Assembly: GCA_964651325.1 (NCBI GenBank)
Contig: CAZYXP010000128.1
Span: 1 to 11,065 of the forward strand
Direction: 5' to 3'
Length of the DNA stretch: 11,065 nucleotides
Origin: JADFOB01 sp964651325
GTDB taxonomy: Bacteria; Planctomycetota; Phycisphaerae; UBA1845
Shown here: one piece after another, positions 1-7,373 of the stretch
How positions within the stretch are numbered: the first letter of the stretch is position 1
How the letters are laid out: every line of letters starts with the position of its first letter
The notes under the pieces: model-generated
The model's database searches: none
What the model saw: only the letters and a program-made list of their open reading frames with translations
Told to the model about the DNA's origin: nothing
Position numbers and translations under genes: made by a program

Positions 1-2
1 AT

Positions 3-1310
3 TCCCTTACTGCGGAAATCTGGCGATTCTGTGATGAATCAACTCTTGTGGCGGGTACCCAAGGCGTTTTTGAAGGTGCCGGCGGTAACATTCCCGAGTT
101 GGCGCGGTTCAGCTTTCCCGAGGGAATTCCATTGGACCATGGGGCGAGCTACTGGGTTGCGTGGAAGTACAACAACAACACCGCGGCCATCATTGCCGGG
201 GAGGCGGAACTCGGTCACAGCGGCGACACGTTCGGTCTTCCCGGGGTTGGTTGTGGGTTCTTTTTTGGCGGGCCACCCAATCCTCAGGCATCGTTCAACA
301 TCACGATCCGCTGCCTGGGCGAGCCGCCGCTGGGGGCTTGCTGCAGTAGGGCGTTAGACAACGTCTGCAGCGTTACTCAAGAGATTGGCTGTTCAGGGCC
401 TGGCGATGAGTGGAAGAAGGACGCATTGTGCGATCCGGATCCGTTTGAAACGCCCTGCGGTACGCTGGCGTGTTGCGTGCCTGAGCCACTTCCTAGAGGT
501 GGTTGCGAAAACCTCACGCCCGAAGCGTGCGGGTTTCGGGGCGGTTTTGTACGCCCGGGTCTTACATGCGAGACGGCTTCGAGCGACTGCCCCTGGTTTC
601 CCTGCCGAGAAGCGCAAGGCGATTGCTGTTTGCCGGGCGAAGAGATTGCGTGCAACACGCCATCCTGCTGCAGCGACGTCTGCGATGTAGATCAATGGTG
701 CTGCGCGGTCGAATGGGATTGGATCTGTGCCTGGGAGGCCGGCCAGCTATGCAATCCGGCCTGCCCCAGCGGCACGGTCGCGCTCGTAGATCCGCCGGAT
801 GGCGTGATCGACGCGCGCCAGCCGCATGCGCTCGGTGACGCGAACGCCGCACAGGGAATCGATACGCTCCTGGTGCAGATACCCGATGGGGCAAGCCCTT
901 GCTGTTTTTCCGTCTGCGAGCCGATTGATCGCGAGATCCCGAATCATGTAACCGAAATGACGCCCCACGGGGATGGCACCGCCACGATCAAACTCGCCTT
1001 TCCGATGGCGGCGCCGGGTACGACGACGCTCTTTTACGATCGGGACGGCCCGGGTGGAACGACGCTTTCCATCAAAACTCATCCCGGCGACGTCAACGGC
1101 GACCAGGCCGCCAATGCCGCCGATATTCTTGCGCTGATCGATGGGCTCAACGGCATCATCACCCTGCCGTGGGGCCTCTACAGTTGCGACATGGATCGCA
1201 GCGGCATGTGCGGCCCGGCGGACATCCTGCGCGCTATTGACCTGCTCAACGGGGCGGGCGCGTTTGAGCCCTGGATCGACACGCCGTTTCCCCAAAGCGA
1301 TTGTCCGTAG
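3..1310 (+). CDS. Cys-rich secreted protein with C-terminal dockerin-like module (5' partial)
   Basis: The frame is open from the first full codon at 3 to TAG at 1308-1310, so the true start and any signal peptide lie upstream; the in-window GTG at 48 is not a convincing start. Visible order: a beta-type N-terminal stretch to about 330; two Cys-rich GACC-type repeats (333-458, 465-590); a third Cys-rich module (about 615-770) of the form CC-x3-C-x5-CC-x6-W-x-C; then 'IDARQPHAL' (from 807), a roughly 85-residue beta-rich segment, and two EF-hand-like loops (DVNGDQAANAAD from 1089; DMDRSGMCGPAD from 1188), each followed by an 'ILxxIDxLNG' helix. Loop positions 1, 3, 5 and 12 carry D/N/S oxygens, as in type I dockerins. 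The protein ends in Asp-Cys-Pro. Its role is unknown; it is probably an extracellular or cell-surface protein with disulfides and bound calcium (inference). The same C-terminal module recurs in the gene at 7789. I do not recognise a catalytic domain. Confidence 0.85.
   Translation, partial: SLTAEIWRFCDESTLVAGTQGVFEGAGGNIPELARFSFPEGIPLDHGASYWVAWKYNNNTAAIIAGEAELGHSGDTFGLPGVGCGFFFGGPPNPQASFNITIRCLGEPPLGACCSRALDNVCSVTQEIGCSGPGDEWKKDALCDPDPFETPCGTLACCVPEPLPRGGCENLTPEACGFRGGFVRPGLTCETASSDCPWFPCREAQGDCCLPGEEIACNTPSCCSDVCDVDQWCCAVEWDWICAWEAGQLCNPACPSGTVALVDPPDGVIDARQPHALGDANAAQGIDTLLVQIPDGASPCCFSVCEPIDREIPNHVTEMTPHGDGTATIKLAFPMAAPGTTTLFYDRDGPGGTTLSIKTHPGDVNGDQAANAADILALIDGLNGIITLPWGLYSCDMDRSGMCGPADILRAIDLLNGAGAFEPWIDTPFPQSDCP
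333..458 (+). repeat. Cys-rich GACC-type protein repeat, copy 1
   Basis: Coding repeat inside the first gene, about 42 residues, beginning GACCS and ending ETPC. The pattern is G-A-C-C, a Cys after about 8 residues, 'T.E.C', a Gly/Trp segment, then two closing Cys. It aligns by its cysteines with the copy at 465-590. Repeats of this pattern recur in secreted planctomycete proteins; I know of no defined function. Confidence 0.6.
465..590 (+). repeat. Cys-rich GACC-type protein repeat, copy 2
   Basis: Second coding repeat, about 42 residues, beginning LACCVP and ending SSDC, with an 'LTPEACGFRGG' core equivalent to the 'VTQEIGC' part of copy 1. The cysteine spacing is preserved while the residues between have largely diverged, which points to an old internal duplication or to recruitment of family members rather than recent expansion. 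Confidence 0.6.
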
Positions 1311-1327
1311 GCTCGCGGTTGTCCGTA
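1297..1327 (+). repeat. 13-bp direct repeat spanning the stop codon
   Basis: GCGATTGTCCGTA (1297-1309) recurs as GCGGTTGTCCGTA (1315-1327), 12 of 13 identical with an 18-bp period. Because 18 is a multiple of three, the second copy repeats the terminal 'Cys-Pro-stop' in frame: CP-TAG, then A-R-G-CP-TAA. This looks like a small local duplication of the gene end that leaves a backup stop codon. Confidence 0.6.
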
Positions 1328-1530
1328 AGCGCGACAGGCGCGATCCGCAATGCCCAAGGTTTGCTGCCCGATACGTGCCAAATGGCGGGCACCACGCGCG
1401 GTGGGAGCGCGGTCGTATCCATCGCCCACCGCACATCGCAACGAACCCGCGCGAAACCAACGAAACCATGCGGTAGGTTCGGCCGCAAACCCAGGGCACC
1501 GATCAGATTCTCGACAACCGGTCGCAGCCA

Positions 1531-1614
1531 TAGGCGAGGAGGGAATCGAACCCTCACGTCCGTTAAGGACAGGGGATTTTAAGTCCCCAGCGTCTGCCAT
1601 TCCGCCACTCGCCC
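1531..1614 (-). tRNA. tRNA-Leu (anticodon UAA)
   Basis: Read on the minus strand this folds as a class II tRNA of 84 nt. The acceptor stem is GGGCGAG with CTCGCCT (one G-U pair) and the discriminator base is A at 1531. The anticodon stem GGGGA/TCCCC encloses loop CTTAAAA, with anticodon UAA at 1581-1579. The long variable arm has stem GTCC/GGAC, and the T arm is GAGGG-TTCGATT-CCCTC. Leucine identity follows from the UAA anticodon, the long variable arm and the A discriminator. The 3' CCA is not encoded, so it must be added after transcription. No clear promoter or T-rich terminator is visible. Apart from this gene and a short hairpin, the 565 bp between 1311 and 1875 hold nothing I can identify. 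Confidence 0.96.
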
Positions 1615-1684
1615 GCTTGCCTCGCTTGTGCGGGGAAGCTCATTCGAACACCGTGCAACCAAACGCATTGCAACGCACGATGGC

Positions 1685-1702
1685 CGGCGCTGTCAAGCGC
1701 CG
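1685..1702. other. Perfect 7-bp hairpin in intergenic DNA
   Basis: CGGCGCT-GTCA-AGCGCCG forms a perfect 7-bp stem with a 4-nt loop, between the 3' end of the permease gene (1876) and the tRNA-Leu gene, both on the minus strand. No T-tract follows on the minus strand, so a standard intrinsic terminator is not supported. It could end or process the permease transcript, or be chance in GC-rich DNA. Confidence 0.4.
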
Positions 1703-1875
1703 CTGAGCGGGACCGGGTTCGCAGACGCTAGCCAATCCGTCGCGCCGGTGTTGATTGTGGGGGCGTGCCCTCGCACCAGAACTCTAGGTCTATTTGCGCC
1801 TCCAACCGTTAGGGCAAAGACGATGCGGACGAGATGCCCACGCCCCAATGCACGCGGCGACCTGGCGCTCCTCCG

Positions 1876-4800
1876 CTACTCCATGCGTAACGCCGGAACC
1901 AGGGGGACGCGAAGCGCGGGAATCAACGCGACTGCGCCGGCTCCGAGGCCGAGCAGGATGACACCGCCCAGCGTCAAGACCACCGATTCCCACGGGAACG
2001 ACACGCCTCGCCGCAGAAGCTGAGGAATCACGGCGATCAAGGCCGGTCCGAGCCCGGCCGCCATCCCGGCGCCCAGCACCAGCGCATTCTCCGCCAAGAC
2101 CATGCCGGCCAGCGCCCTGCGGGTGAACCCCAGCGCCTGCATCAACGCCAATTCTCGGCGACGCTCTAGTATGTGACGCAGCATGATCGCCACCAGGCCC
2201 AGCGAACCAAGCACCAGTCCGAATCCGCCGAGGGTTTGAAACGTGGCGAGGTAGGTATTCTGCACGGCGTTGTAGTTTCGAAGGCGCTGCTCGACGTGCC
2301 CGATATCCAGCCCGAACGGCTCCAAATCCCGCTCCAACCCGGATTCGACCGCAGATACCAGCCCGGGCGGCGCCTGGATCAGGAAGAACCCATGGCCGGC
2401 GTTGCTCGGAAACAGCCGCTTGAAGTCGGCCTCGCTCACGATGAGTTCGTCCTGCAGGACGCTGCCCTTGAGCAGCGCGACGAACTTCAAGCGTGCCGCT
2501 TTTCCATATTCGTCACGGATGGGAAAGTCTTTGCCCAAGCCGGAGTGGAGCTGCCAGAGGACGGCGTTCTGGTCGCCGATGGCGGCGATGGCGCCGTCTT
2601 CAAAACGCCGATTCAGCAGCAGCCAGGGATTGGCCCGCTCCTCGTCTGTTTCCGCCAGTGTTCCCGCGAACGCGAACCCGCCGCGCGCCAGCATCCGATC
2701 GTCGGCCCCGATTATGCGGGGCTGGGTCGGGCGATAGAGGTTGGTGCAGCCAGCGGCCTCGCCCGCGGACAATCGAAAGCCGACCACGTCGGCCTCGGCG
2801 AGGGCCGACACGGTTTCATCGGAAAGATTCAGGTCATCAGCAAAGCGCTTCGCGTCGAGCGGATAGGGCAGCGGCACCGCGCTCTCGGCGTAAAGCTGGA
2901 ACCCGCCGTCGGGTGTGTTCTTGGCTTGGGTCGGTCCTTGGTCATTCACGTAAAACGCCTGGATCGACGCCAGCAGAAACGTGGATGAGGCCAGCAGGGT
3001 GGCCGTGATGATGCTTCGATCTGCTTGCCGCGTGGCGTTCCTCATGCCGAGTCGAGCCAAAGCAGTCCACCCCGGACGCGGCATCGGGAATCGGCTCTTA
3101 CTTCGAAAAACCGTGGACAACACGCAAAGGCATGCCAACAGGGACAGGCCGCCGCTGGCAAAGAATAGAGCCGTCGGGGGAAGCGGCGGATCGCCCATCA
3201 AGCTTGCGGCCGCGGCCAATAGGGCAAACGCGAAAAGCGCGATGGCTTTTTGCCCGGTGTGCCGGCTGGTGGACTTGGCCGCTGGCGACGTGTGGGCCGC
3301 GCTGCCGCCGAGCAGCCGGTGTGGGGTCGCGCGGCGTAGCGGTCTGAGCGCAATCGCGATCGAAAGAATGGCCACGGCGACGCAGCAGCCATAGCCGATC
3401 AGGATGGTCGCGGGCGAGACGTGCAGCGTAAGGAACGGGGCATGAACCGCGCCCGACCACCACGTCTTCAGGCCCGCCAGCATGAACCAGGCGAAGCCAA
3501 TCGCGGCAAGTTGGCCGACCGCCGAACCCACGACGGCGATCAGCAAACCCTCCAAGATCAGCAGTCGGCGCACCAACGCCGGCGTGAAGCCCAACGCCAT
3601 CAGCAGGCCGATCTGTCGAGCGCGGCGGGCGATGCCCAATCGGGTAAGCAACACGACGAGCAGCGCGGCTCCCGCGATGAGAAAGAAGCTGAACCCCAGG
3701 AAGAGCTGCCCGAAATCGGTACTGCCCGAGCCGGCCGTCAGTGCCTGATCGCGGACCTCGGTGACGACGATGCCCGCGTCGTTCAAGCCGACGCGCTGTG
3801 CGATGCCGCGAGCCAACTGGTTGAAAAAAAGCGCCAACGTCGTTTCGTCGCCGGGATAGAACCGCACGGACGTGAGCGATCCGAAGCGGTCGGCGTTTTC
3901 GGCCCAAAGCCGCCGCCCGTCTTCCAGGGAGATGAATGCCTTGGGTGTGGCATGATGCTGATCCCAATAACGCTCGTCCTTATCGCGGATCTTGGCCAGA
4001 TCAAACGGAAAGGGCGGGTCCCAGTCACTGATGCGGCGGGTGTCCGTGATGCCGGGATAGGTGGGCGAAAACCCGGAGTCCGCCACGGCGCCGGACAATT
4101 CAAGAATCCCCGACAGGCGAAACGTCTCCCGCCCAGTCTCAAGCTCGCCAAGATCGGCGGTTTTCAAGTACGTCAACGTGATCCGATCGCCGAGCTTGGC
4201 GCCAAGATCTTCGGCAGCCCAGTCGGTGAGCACGATTTGCCCAGCGCCCAATGAGGTTTCCTGTTGGTGCGCCGGGGCGCCACGGCGCCACTGCGAAAAA
4301 AGGATCGGATCTACGGCAGAGACCGTCGAGTATGGTATGGCTTGGACATTTTTCGATCCGTTGTCCGTAGTCTCAATCGCGATTTCATTGGCCAGATAGG
4401 TGAGGACGGCCACTGGATTTGTGCCCGATTCTCGCCCGGCAGCCAGCGCCGCCTGCTCCATGGCGGGCGCGATCAGCAGCGAACGGCTCTCCAGCGCCAC
4501 GTAGCCCATCGCTTCGTTGGTCCGCAGGGTCAGCCCGAGGTCGTCAAGGCTCAGCCGATTCGCAAGCCCTTCGCCCACTGATTCGGCGAAGGGCGATTCG
4601 CCTTGAGCTTGTTGGTCCTTTCGGTAGAGGATCGTATTGACGCGTGAGGCTCGCTTCAGCGTCTTCTGCATCGCGCCCAGCGCGACAAAGAGGTTCAGCG
4701 GCGGCGCGTGTGCGGGTCTTAGGGAGAACCCCCCCGGCCCCTCGTCCGGCAGGATCTGCGTAATGCGGCGCCGCATGGTTGTGGTCGTTGCATCGCGCCG

Positions 4801-5295
4801 GCCCAGAAGCGTTTCGACCGGAATGGCCTGATGCCTGCCAAGCCGGATCAGGATTTCATCGCCCACCTCGGCGCCAAGCTCGCGCGCCAGACGGGCGTTG
4901 ATCGCCACGTCCTCTTCGTTGAGATCGGGAGGCGTTGGTCGCTCCCCCGCGACCAGTTTCCAAAACCGATGGTCGACGCCGTAGATTTGGACGCCGTTGC
5001 TTCGGCGTCTGCTTTCGGCGTGGGCGACGGTCGCCGGAGATTGGATCAGCGGCGCGTGCATGCGATTCGGTTCGTCGGTCGCCAGATCTTCGCTGAAAAA
5101 CGCACTGCTGCGCGCCGCGATGTGTACGCCGCCCAGCCGCGCGAGCGCGAGCCTGCGTAGGCTTGCCTGCATGGAATCGCCCACGATCAGCGCGCCGGTG
5201 ATGACCGCCGCGGCGGTGGCGACGCCGAGTCCGATGGCCAGGGTGGCGGACCGAAAATGCCACAGACTCTTGCGGATCAAGGTTTTTCGGTACAC
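1876..5295 (-). CDS. Large two-unit FtsX/MacB-like ABC transporter permease
   Basis: Membrane subunit of an ABC exporter or extractor of the FtsX/LolC/YbbP superfamily, partner of the ATPase just upstream. I chose the GTG start at 5295 (1139 aa). It lies 10 nt after the ATPase stop, follows GCGAGAA, and puts the basic residues KTLIRKSLWHFRS directly before the first membrane segment. A TTG at 5334 would add 13 residues but overlaps the ATPase gene and has no visible ribosome site. Approximate order: TM1 at 18-40, containing GALIVGDS; a large extracytoplasmic domain to about 530; a first FtsX unit with TMs near 531-552, 581-603 and 628-650; further TMs near 683-699, 708-728 and 762-782; a second external domain, about 785-1015; a last FtsX unit with TMs near 1018-1040, 1066-1092 and 1104-1127. 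The cytoplasmic 'RARQIGLLMALGF' and 'RRRELALMQALGF' segments are FtsX hallmarks. The fused two-unit, roughly 10-TM form could act as a homodimer or alone. The substrate is unknown. Confidence 0.9.
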   Translation of the reverse strand: MYRKTLIRKSLWHFRSATLAIGLGVATAAAVITGALIVGDSMQASLRRLALARLGGVHIAARSSAFFSEDLATDEPNRMHAPLIQSPATVAHAESRRRSNGVQIYGVDHRFWKLVAGERPTPPDLNEEDVAINARLARELGAEVGDEILIRLGRHQAIPVETLLGRRDATTTTMRRRITQILPDEGPGGFSLRPAHAPPLNLFVALGAMQKTLKRASRVNTILYRKDQQAQGESPFAESVGEGLANRLSLDDLGLTLRTNEAMGYVALESRSLLIAPAMEQAALAAGRESGTNPVAVLTYLANEIAIETTDNGSKNVQAIPYSTVSAVDPILFSQWRRGAPAHQQETSLGAGQIVLTDWAAEDLGAKLGDRITLTYLKTADLGELETGRETFRLSGILELSGAVADSGFSPTYPGITDTRRISDWDPPFPFDLAKIRDKDERYWDQHHATPKAFISLEDGRRLWAENADRFGSLTSVRFYPGDETTLALFFNQLARGIAQRVGLNDAGIVVTEVRDQALTAGSGSTDFGQLFLGFSFFLIAGAALLVVLLTRLGIARRARQIGLLMALGFTPALVRRLLILEGLLIAVVGSAVGQLAAIGFAWFMLAGLKTWWSGAVHAPFLTLHVSPATILIGYGCCVAVAILSIAIALRPLRRATPHRLLGGSAAHTSPAAKSTSRHTGQKAIALFAFALLAAAASLMGDPPLPPTALFFASGGLSLLACLCVLSTVFRSKSRFPMPRPGWTALARLGMRNATRQADRSIITATLLASSTFLLASIQAFYVNDQGPTQAKNTPDGGFQLYAESAVPLPYPLDAKRFADDLNLSDETVSALAEADVVGFRLSAGEAAGCTNLYRPTQPRIIGADDRMLARGGFAFAGTLAETDEERANPWLLLNRRFEDGAIAAIGDQNAVLWQLHSGLGKDFPIRDEYGKAARLKFVALLKGSVLQDELIVSEADFKRLFPSNAGHGFFLIQAPPGLVSAVESGLERDLEPFGLDIGHVEQRLRNYNAVQNTYLATFQTLGGFGLVLGSLGLVAIMLRHILERRRELALMQALGFTRRALAGMVLAENALVLGAGMAAGLGPALIAVIPQLLRRGVSFPWESVVLTLGGVILLGLGAGAVALIPALRVPLVPALRME

Positions 5296-5305
5296 CGGTT
5301 TCTCG

Positions 5306-5971
5306 CTACAACTCTTGCAGGCGACCGTCGTCAAGCTGGAATCGCTTGTCGAACTGCCGGGCGATCTTATCGTTGTGCGTGACGACGATCATCGCGCTGT
5401 GCGAGGCCGCATGAAGCGCAAGCAAGAGATCGATCACGCGCTGAGAGGTCGCGGCGTCCAAGTTCCCCGTCGGTTCGTCGGCCAACACCACCTTGGGGTC
5501 TTGGATCAACGCGCGGGCAATGGCCACCCGCTGCCGCTCGCCGCCCGACAATTCCGACGGCCCATGGTCCATGCGGTCCGCGAGCCCCACCTCTTCAAGA
5601 AGGCGGCGCGAGTGTTCGGCGCCGTCGGCCTGATGGTGGCCCGCCAACGTGGGAAGCAAGACATTTTCCAGCACGGTGCATTGGGGAAGGAGATGGTGCT
5701 CTTGGAATACAAAACCGACGCGTTGGTTGCGAAACGCCGCGAGATGGGTTTCGTCCAATGCGTACGGATTCTCGCCCGCGATCAGAACGGTACCCCCCGA
5801 CGGTGGTTCCAACGCACCGAGGATATTCAGTAGCGTGCTCTTGCCCGAGCCGGATGGCCCCATGATGGCGACCGCCTCGCCCGCTTCCACCGCGAGTGAG
5901 AGCGAGCGAATAATCATCAGCTCACCTCCCGGCGCGTCGTACGATTTGGTTATTTGCTTGGCCCGAATCAT
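5306..5971 (-). CDS. ABC transporter ATPase, LolD/MacB type
   Basis: Cytoplasmic ATP-hydrolysing subunit, 221 aa, the usual length of LolD/FtsE/MacB-type ATPases that work with FtsX-fold permeases. All motifs are present and intact: Walker A GPSGSGKST (38-46), Q-loop Gln90 (FVFQEHHLLP), signature LSGGERQ (141-147), Walker B VVLADE with catalytic Glu166, D-loop around NLDAA (170-174), and the switch His199 in VVTHND. The ATG at 5971 sits 12 nt after the stop of the glycosyltransferase gene, and the permease starts about 10 nt after this gene ends, so the three are very probably co-transcribed. No strong Shine-Dalgarno site precedes the ATG. Close relatives release lipoproteins or export peptides and lipids; which applies here cannot be read from the ATPase. 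Confidence 0.95.
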   Translation of the reverse strand: MIRAKQITKSYDAPGGELMIIRSLSLAVEAGEAVAIMGPSGSGKSTLLNILGALEPPSGGTVLIAGENPYALDETHLAAFRNQRVGFVFQEHHLLPQCTVLENVLLPTLAGHHQADGAEHSRRLLEEVGLADRMDHGPSELSGGERQRVAIARALIQDPKVVLADEPTGNLDAATSQRVIDLLLALHAASHSAMIVVTHNDKIARQFDKRFQLDDGRLQEL

Positions 5972-5983
5972 GTAGGACGGAGT

Positions 5984-7276
5984 CTACCCTTCCGATCGGT
6001 CGCGTACAATTCCTTCGTATAGACGCCACGTTTGCTCGGCCATGGTTCGTGCTTCAAAATGCCGCTTGACGCCTGCGCGACCGTTTCGACCCAAGTCGGC
6101 ACGAAGCGCCGCATCCTCACTCAGCCGGGCGAGCGTGTCGGCAAGCCGGTCGGTTCGGCCCGCCTCAAAGAGCAATCCCCCCTTGGTCATCTCAATAAGC
6201 TCCCCAAACGAGCCGTGATCCGGTTGAACCACTGGAATCCCCGCGGCCATCGCTTCGAGGAGATAGAACCCCTTGGCCTCTCTATATTCCGTCGGAACCG
6301 AGAGCACCGAAAGGCGCTGAAGAAAATCAACCTTGCCCTGGTGCGATAGCTCCCCGACGTACTCGAACCGGTCGCCGAATCCCGCCTGCTCAATGCGTCG
6401 ACGGTTTTGATTCAAATAGCGGTTGTTCACCGACGCCAGAAAGCCGGCCACACGAAGCGAGCAATCCATCCCACGCCCGCGCAGATCGATGTACGCATCG
6501 ACGATGTTGTGCAATCCCTTTTCAGGGCATATTCGCGCAAGGAACCCGATGGTAAAGCGTTGTGGCGGCTTAGCCTTGGCGGGTTCAAAGTGCTCGATGC
6601 GGATACCCATGGGGATGGTATGAATGCGTTCACGCGGCAGCGAAAAATGGCGTGCCGCGTGATCCGCAAAGTACCGCGTGACGGCTACAAACGCGTCGAT
6701 ATGCTCTCCGTGCGTCTCGATCAGTGACATAGCCCGAGATCGGTGGGGCTCGCATAGGGCGTCTACAAACACATCCTCGCCGCTAAGCGTGCAAACGATT
6801 GGCACGTCAAGCCGCCGCTTCAAATAGCCCGCGACGCCCAAAAACATCAAGTTGGGCAGGTTCACCAGGTCGGGCTGCATTTCGCGGAGGGCGTCCCCGA
6901 GCTGTTCCAATTCCGCCCGTTGTCGTCCTTGCGCTCCTTCGAGCATGGAAACGGTTAGCGCGCCCAATCGGCTCGCATCCGTGCTGCCGGCGAATCGACC
7001 GATTTTTCGCAGTAATTCGGGAGCGTCTAGCCCGTCGCGCAGCACGCGAGGAAGGTGTCGGAACAGGCCGGCCACCTGCTGCAAGTAGACGTTGATGCCG
7101 CCGTAGTAAACCGGCCCACGGCTCACATCGCGCTCGTCTGTGCGTAGCGGCGTGTATAGGGGCACCAAGACGATATTCTTGCCCTGTTCGATTAGGGTGG
7201 CCGCGAGCCTGTTGTCGCGCATGCAACTGCCGCAATACATCCCTGCGGCGCCAGCGGCGAGATACGCGACCTTCAT
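5984..7276 (-). CDS. GT4-family glycosyltransferase
   Basis: Retaining GT-B glycosyltransferase, 430 aa, predicted to move a sugar from a nucleotide-sugar donor to an envelope or other acceptor in the cytoplasm. Evidence: N-terminal Rossmann start MKVAYLAAGAAGM; donor-domain strand 'IGFLARICPEKG' (243-253) with the Arg248/Lys253 pair typical of GT4 enzymes; and the EX7E motif E333...E341 in 'REAKGFYLLEAMAAGIPVV', which binds and positions the donor. An unusual 'MYCGSCMRDN' stretch (13-22) with a C15-x2-C18 pair sits where GT-B enzymes usually have a Gly-rich acceptor loop. The ATG at 7276 is preceded by GGAG with an 11-nt spacer. It is the first gene of a presumed operon with the ABC ATPase and permease. 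No membrane segment or signal peptide is seen. Donor and acceptor are unknown. Confidence 0.92.
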   Translation of the reverse strand: MKVAYLAAGAAGMYCGSCMRDNRLAATLIEQGKNIVLVPLYTPLRTDERDVSRGPVYYGGINVYLQQVAGLFRHLPRVLRDGLDAPELLRKIGRFAGSTDASRLGALTVSMLEGAQGRQRAELEQLGDALREMQPDLVNLPNLMFLGVAGYLKRRLDVPIVCTLSGEDVFVDALCEPHRSRAMSLIETHGEHIDAFVAVTRYFADHAARHFSLPRERIHTIPMGIRIEHFEPAKAKPPQRFTIGFLARICPEKGLHNIVDAYIDLRGRGMDCSLRVAGFLASVNNRYLNQNRRRIEQAGFGDRFEYVGELSHQGKVDFLQRLSVLSVPTEYREAKGFYLLEAMAAGIPVVQPDHGSFGELIEMTKGGLLFEAGRTDRLADTLARLSEDAALRADLGRNGRAGVKRHFEARTMAEQTWRLYEGIVRDRSEG

Positions 7277-7287
7277 GGGCTATTCAA

Positions 7288-7316
7288 CTCCGATCCGGTG
7301 GGTCAACCCCGATCCG
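7288..7316. promoter_or_regulatory. Direct repeat upstream of glycosyltransferase start
   Basis: CTCCGATCCG (7288-7297) and CCCCGATCCG (7307-7316) match at 9 of 10 positions and are 19 bp apart, close to two helical turns. They lie 12-40 bp before the glycosyltransferase ATG, and the proximal copy covers the GGAG ribosome site. The placement would suit an operator or an mRNA control site, but the regulator is unknown and chance is possible. Confidence 0.25.
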
Positions 7317-7363
7317 CGCGGGCTGCACATGCCACGGTTTAGCAGGGGCCGCAAATCTGCGTG

Positions 7364-7373
7364 CCCCCCCCCC
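7364..7373. repeat. 10-C homopolymer tract
   Basis: Ten consecutive C on the plus strand (G10 in the direction of the glycosyltransferase), about 88-97 nt before that gene's start codon and outside any gene. Tracts this long can change length by slippage, and they are also a frequent site of assembly length error. Confidence 0.85.

Noticed and set aside
1392..1404. CCAC/GTGG hairpin as a terminator for the first gene
   Set aside because: The stem is only 4 bp, there is no T-tract, and it lies more than 80 nt past the stop; expected by chance at this GC content.
747..1499. 250-codon minus-strand open frame
   Set aside because: It is antisense to the dockerin-like coding end of the first gene; the translation is Arg-rich without motifs, and the opposite strand is clearly coding.
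1531..1614. tRNA-Leu as an integration site for a mobile element
   Set aside because: No integrase, no duplicated tRNA 3' end and no phage or plasmid genes are present on either side.
1615..1639. Imperfect stem (GCTT...AAGC with a G-G mismatch) just upstream of the tRNA
   Set aside because: Interrupted pairing and weak ends; not enough to call a leader structure or promoter element.
2173..4254. Long plus-strand open frames (2173-2988, 3421-4254) and a minus-strand one (3098-3967)
   Set aside because: They lie inside the permease gene in other frames. Their translations are rich in Arg/Gln/Pro with no motifs, as expected for GC-rich shadow frames, while the permease frame has coherent membrane segments and FtsX motifs.
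4997..5833. 278-codon plus-strand open frame across the ATPase and permease start
   Set aside because: It overlaps two genes with intact family motifs on the other strand and has no recognisable domain.
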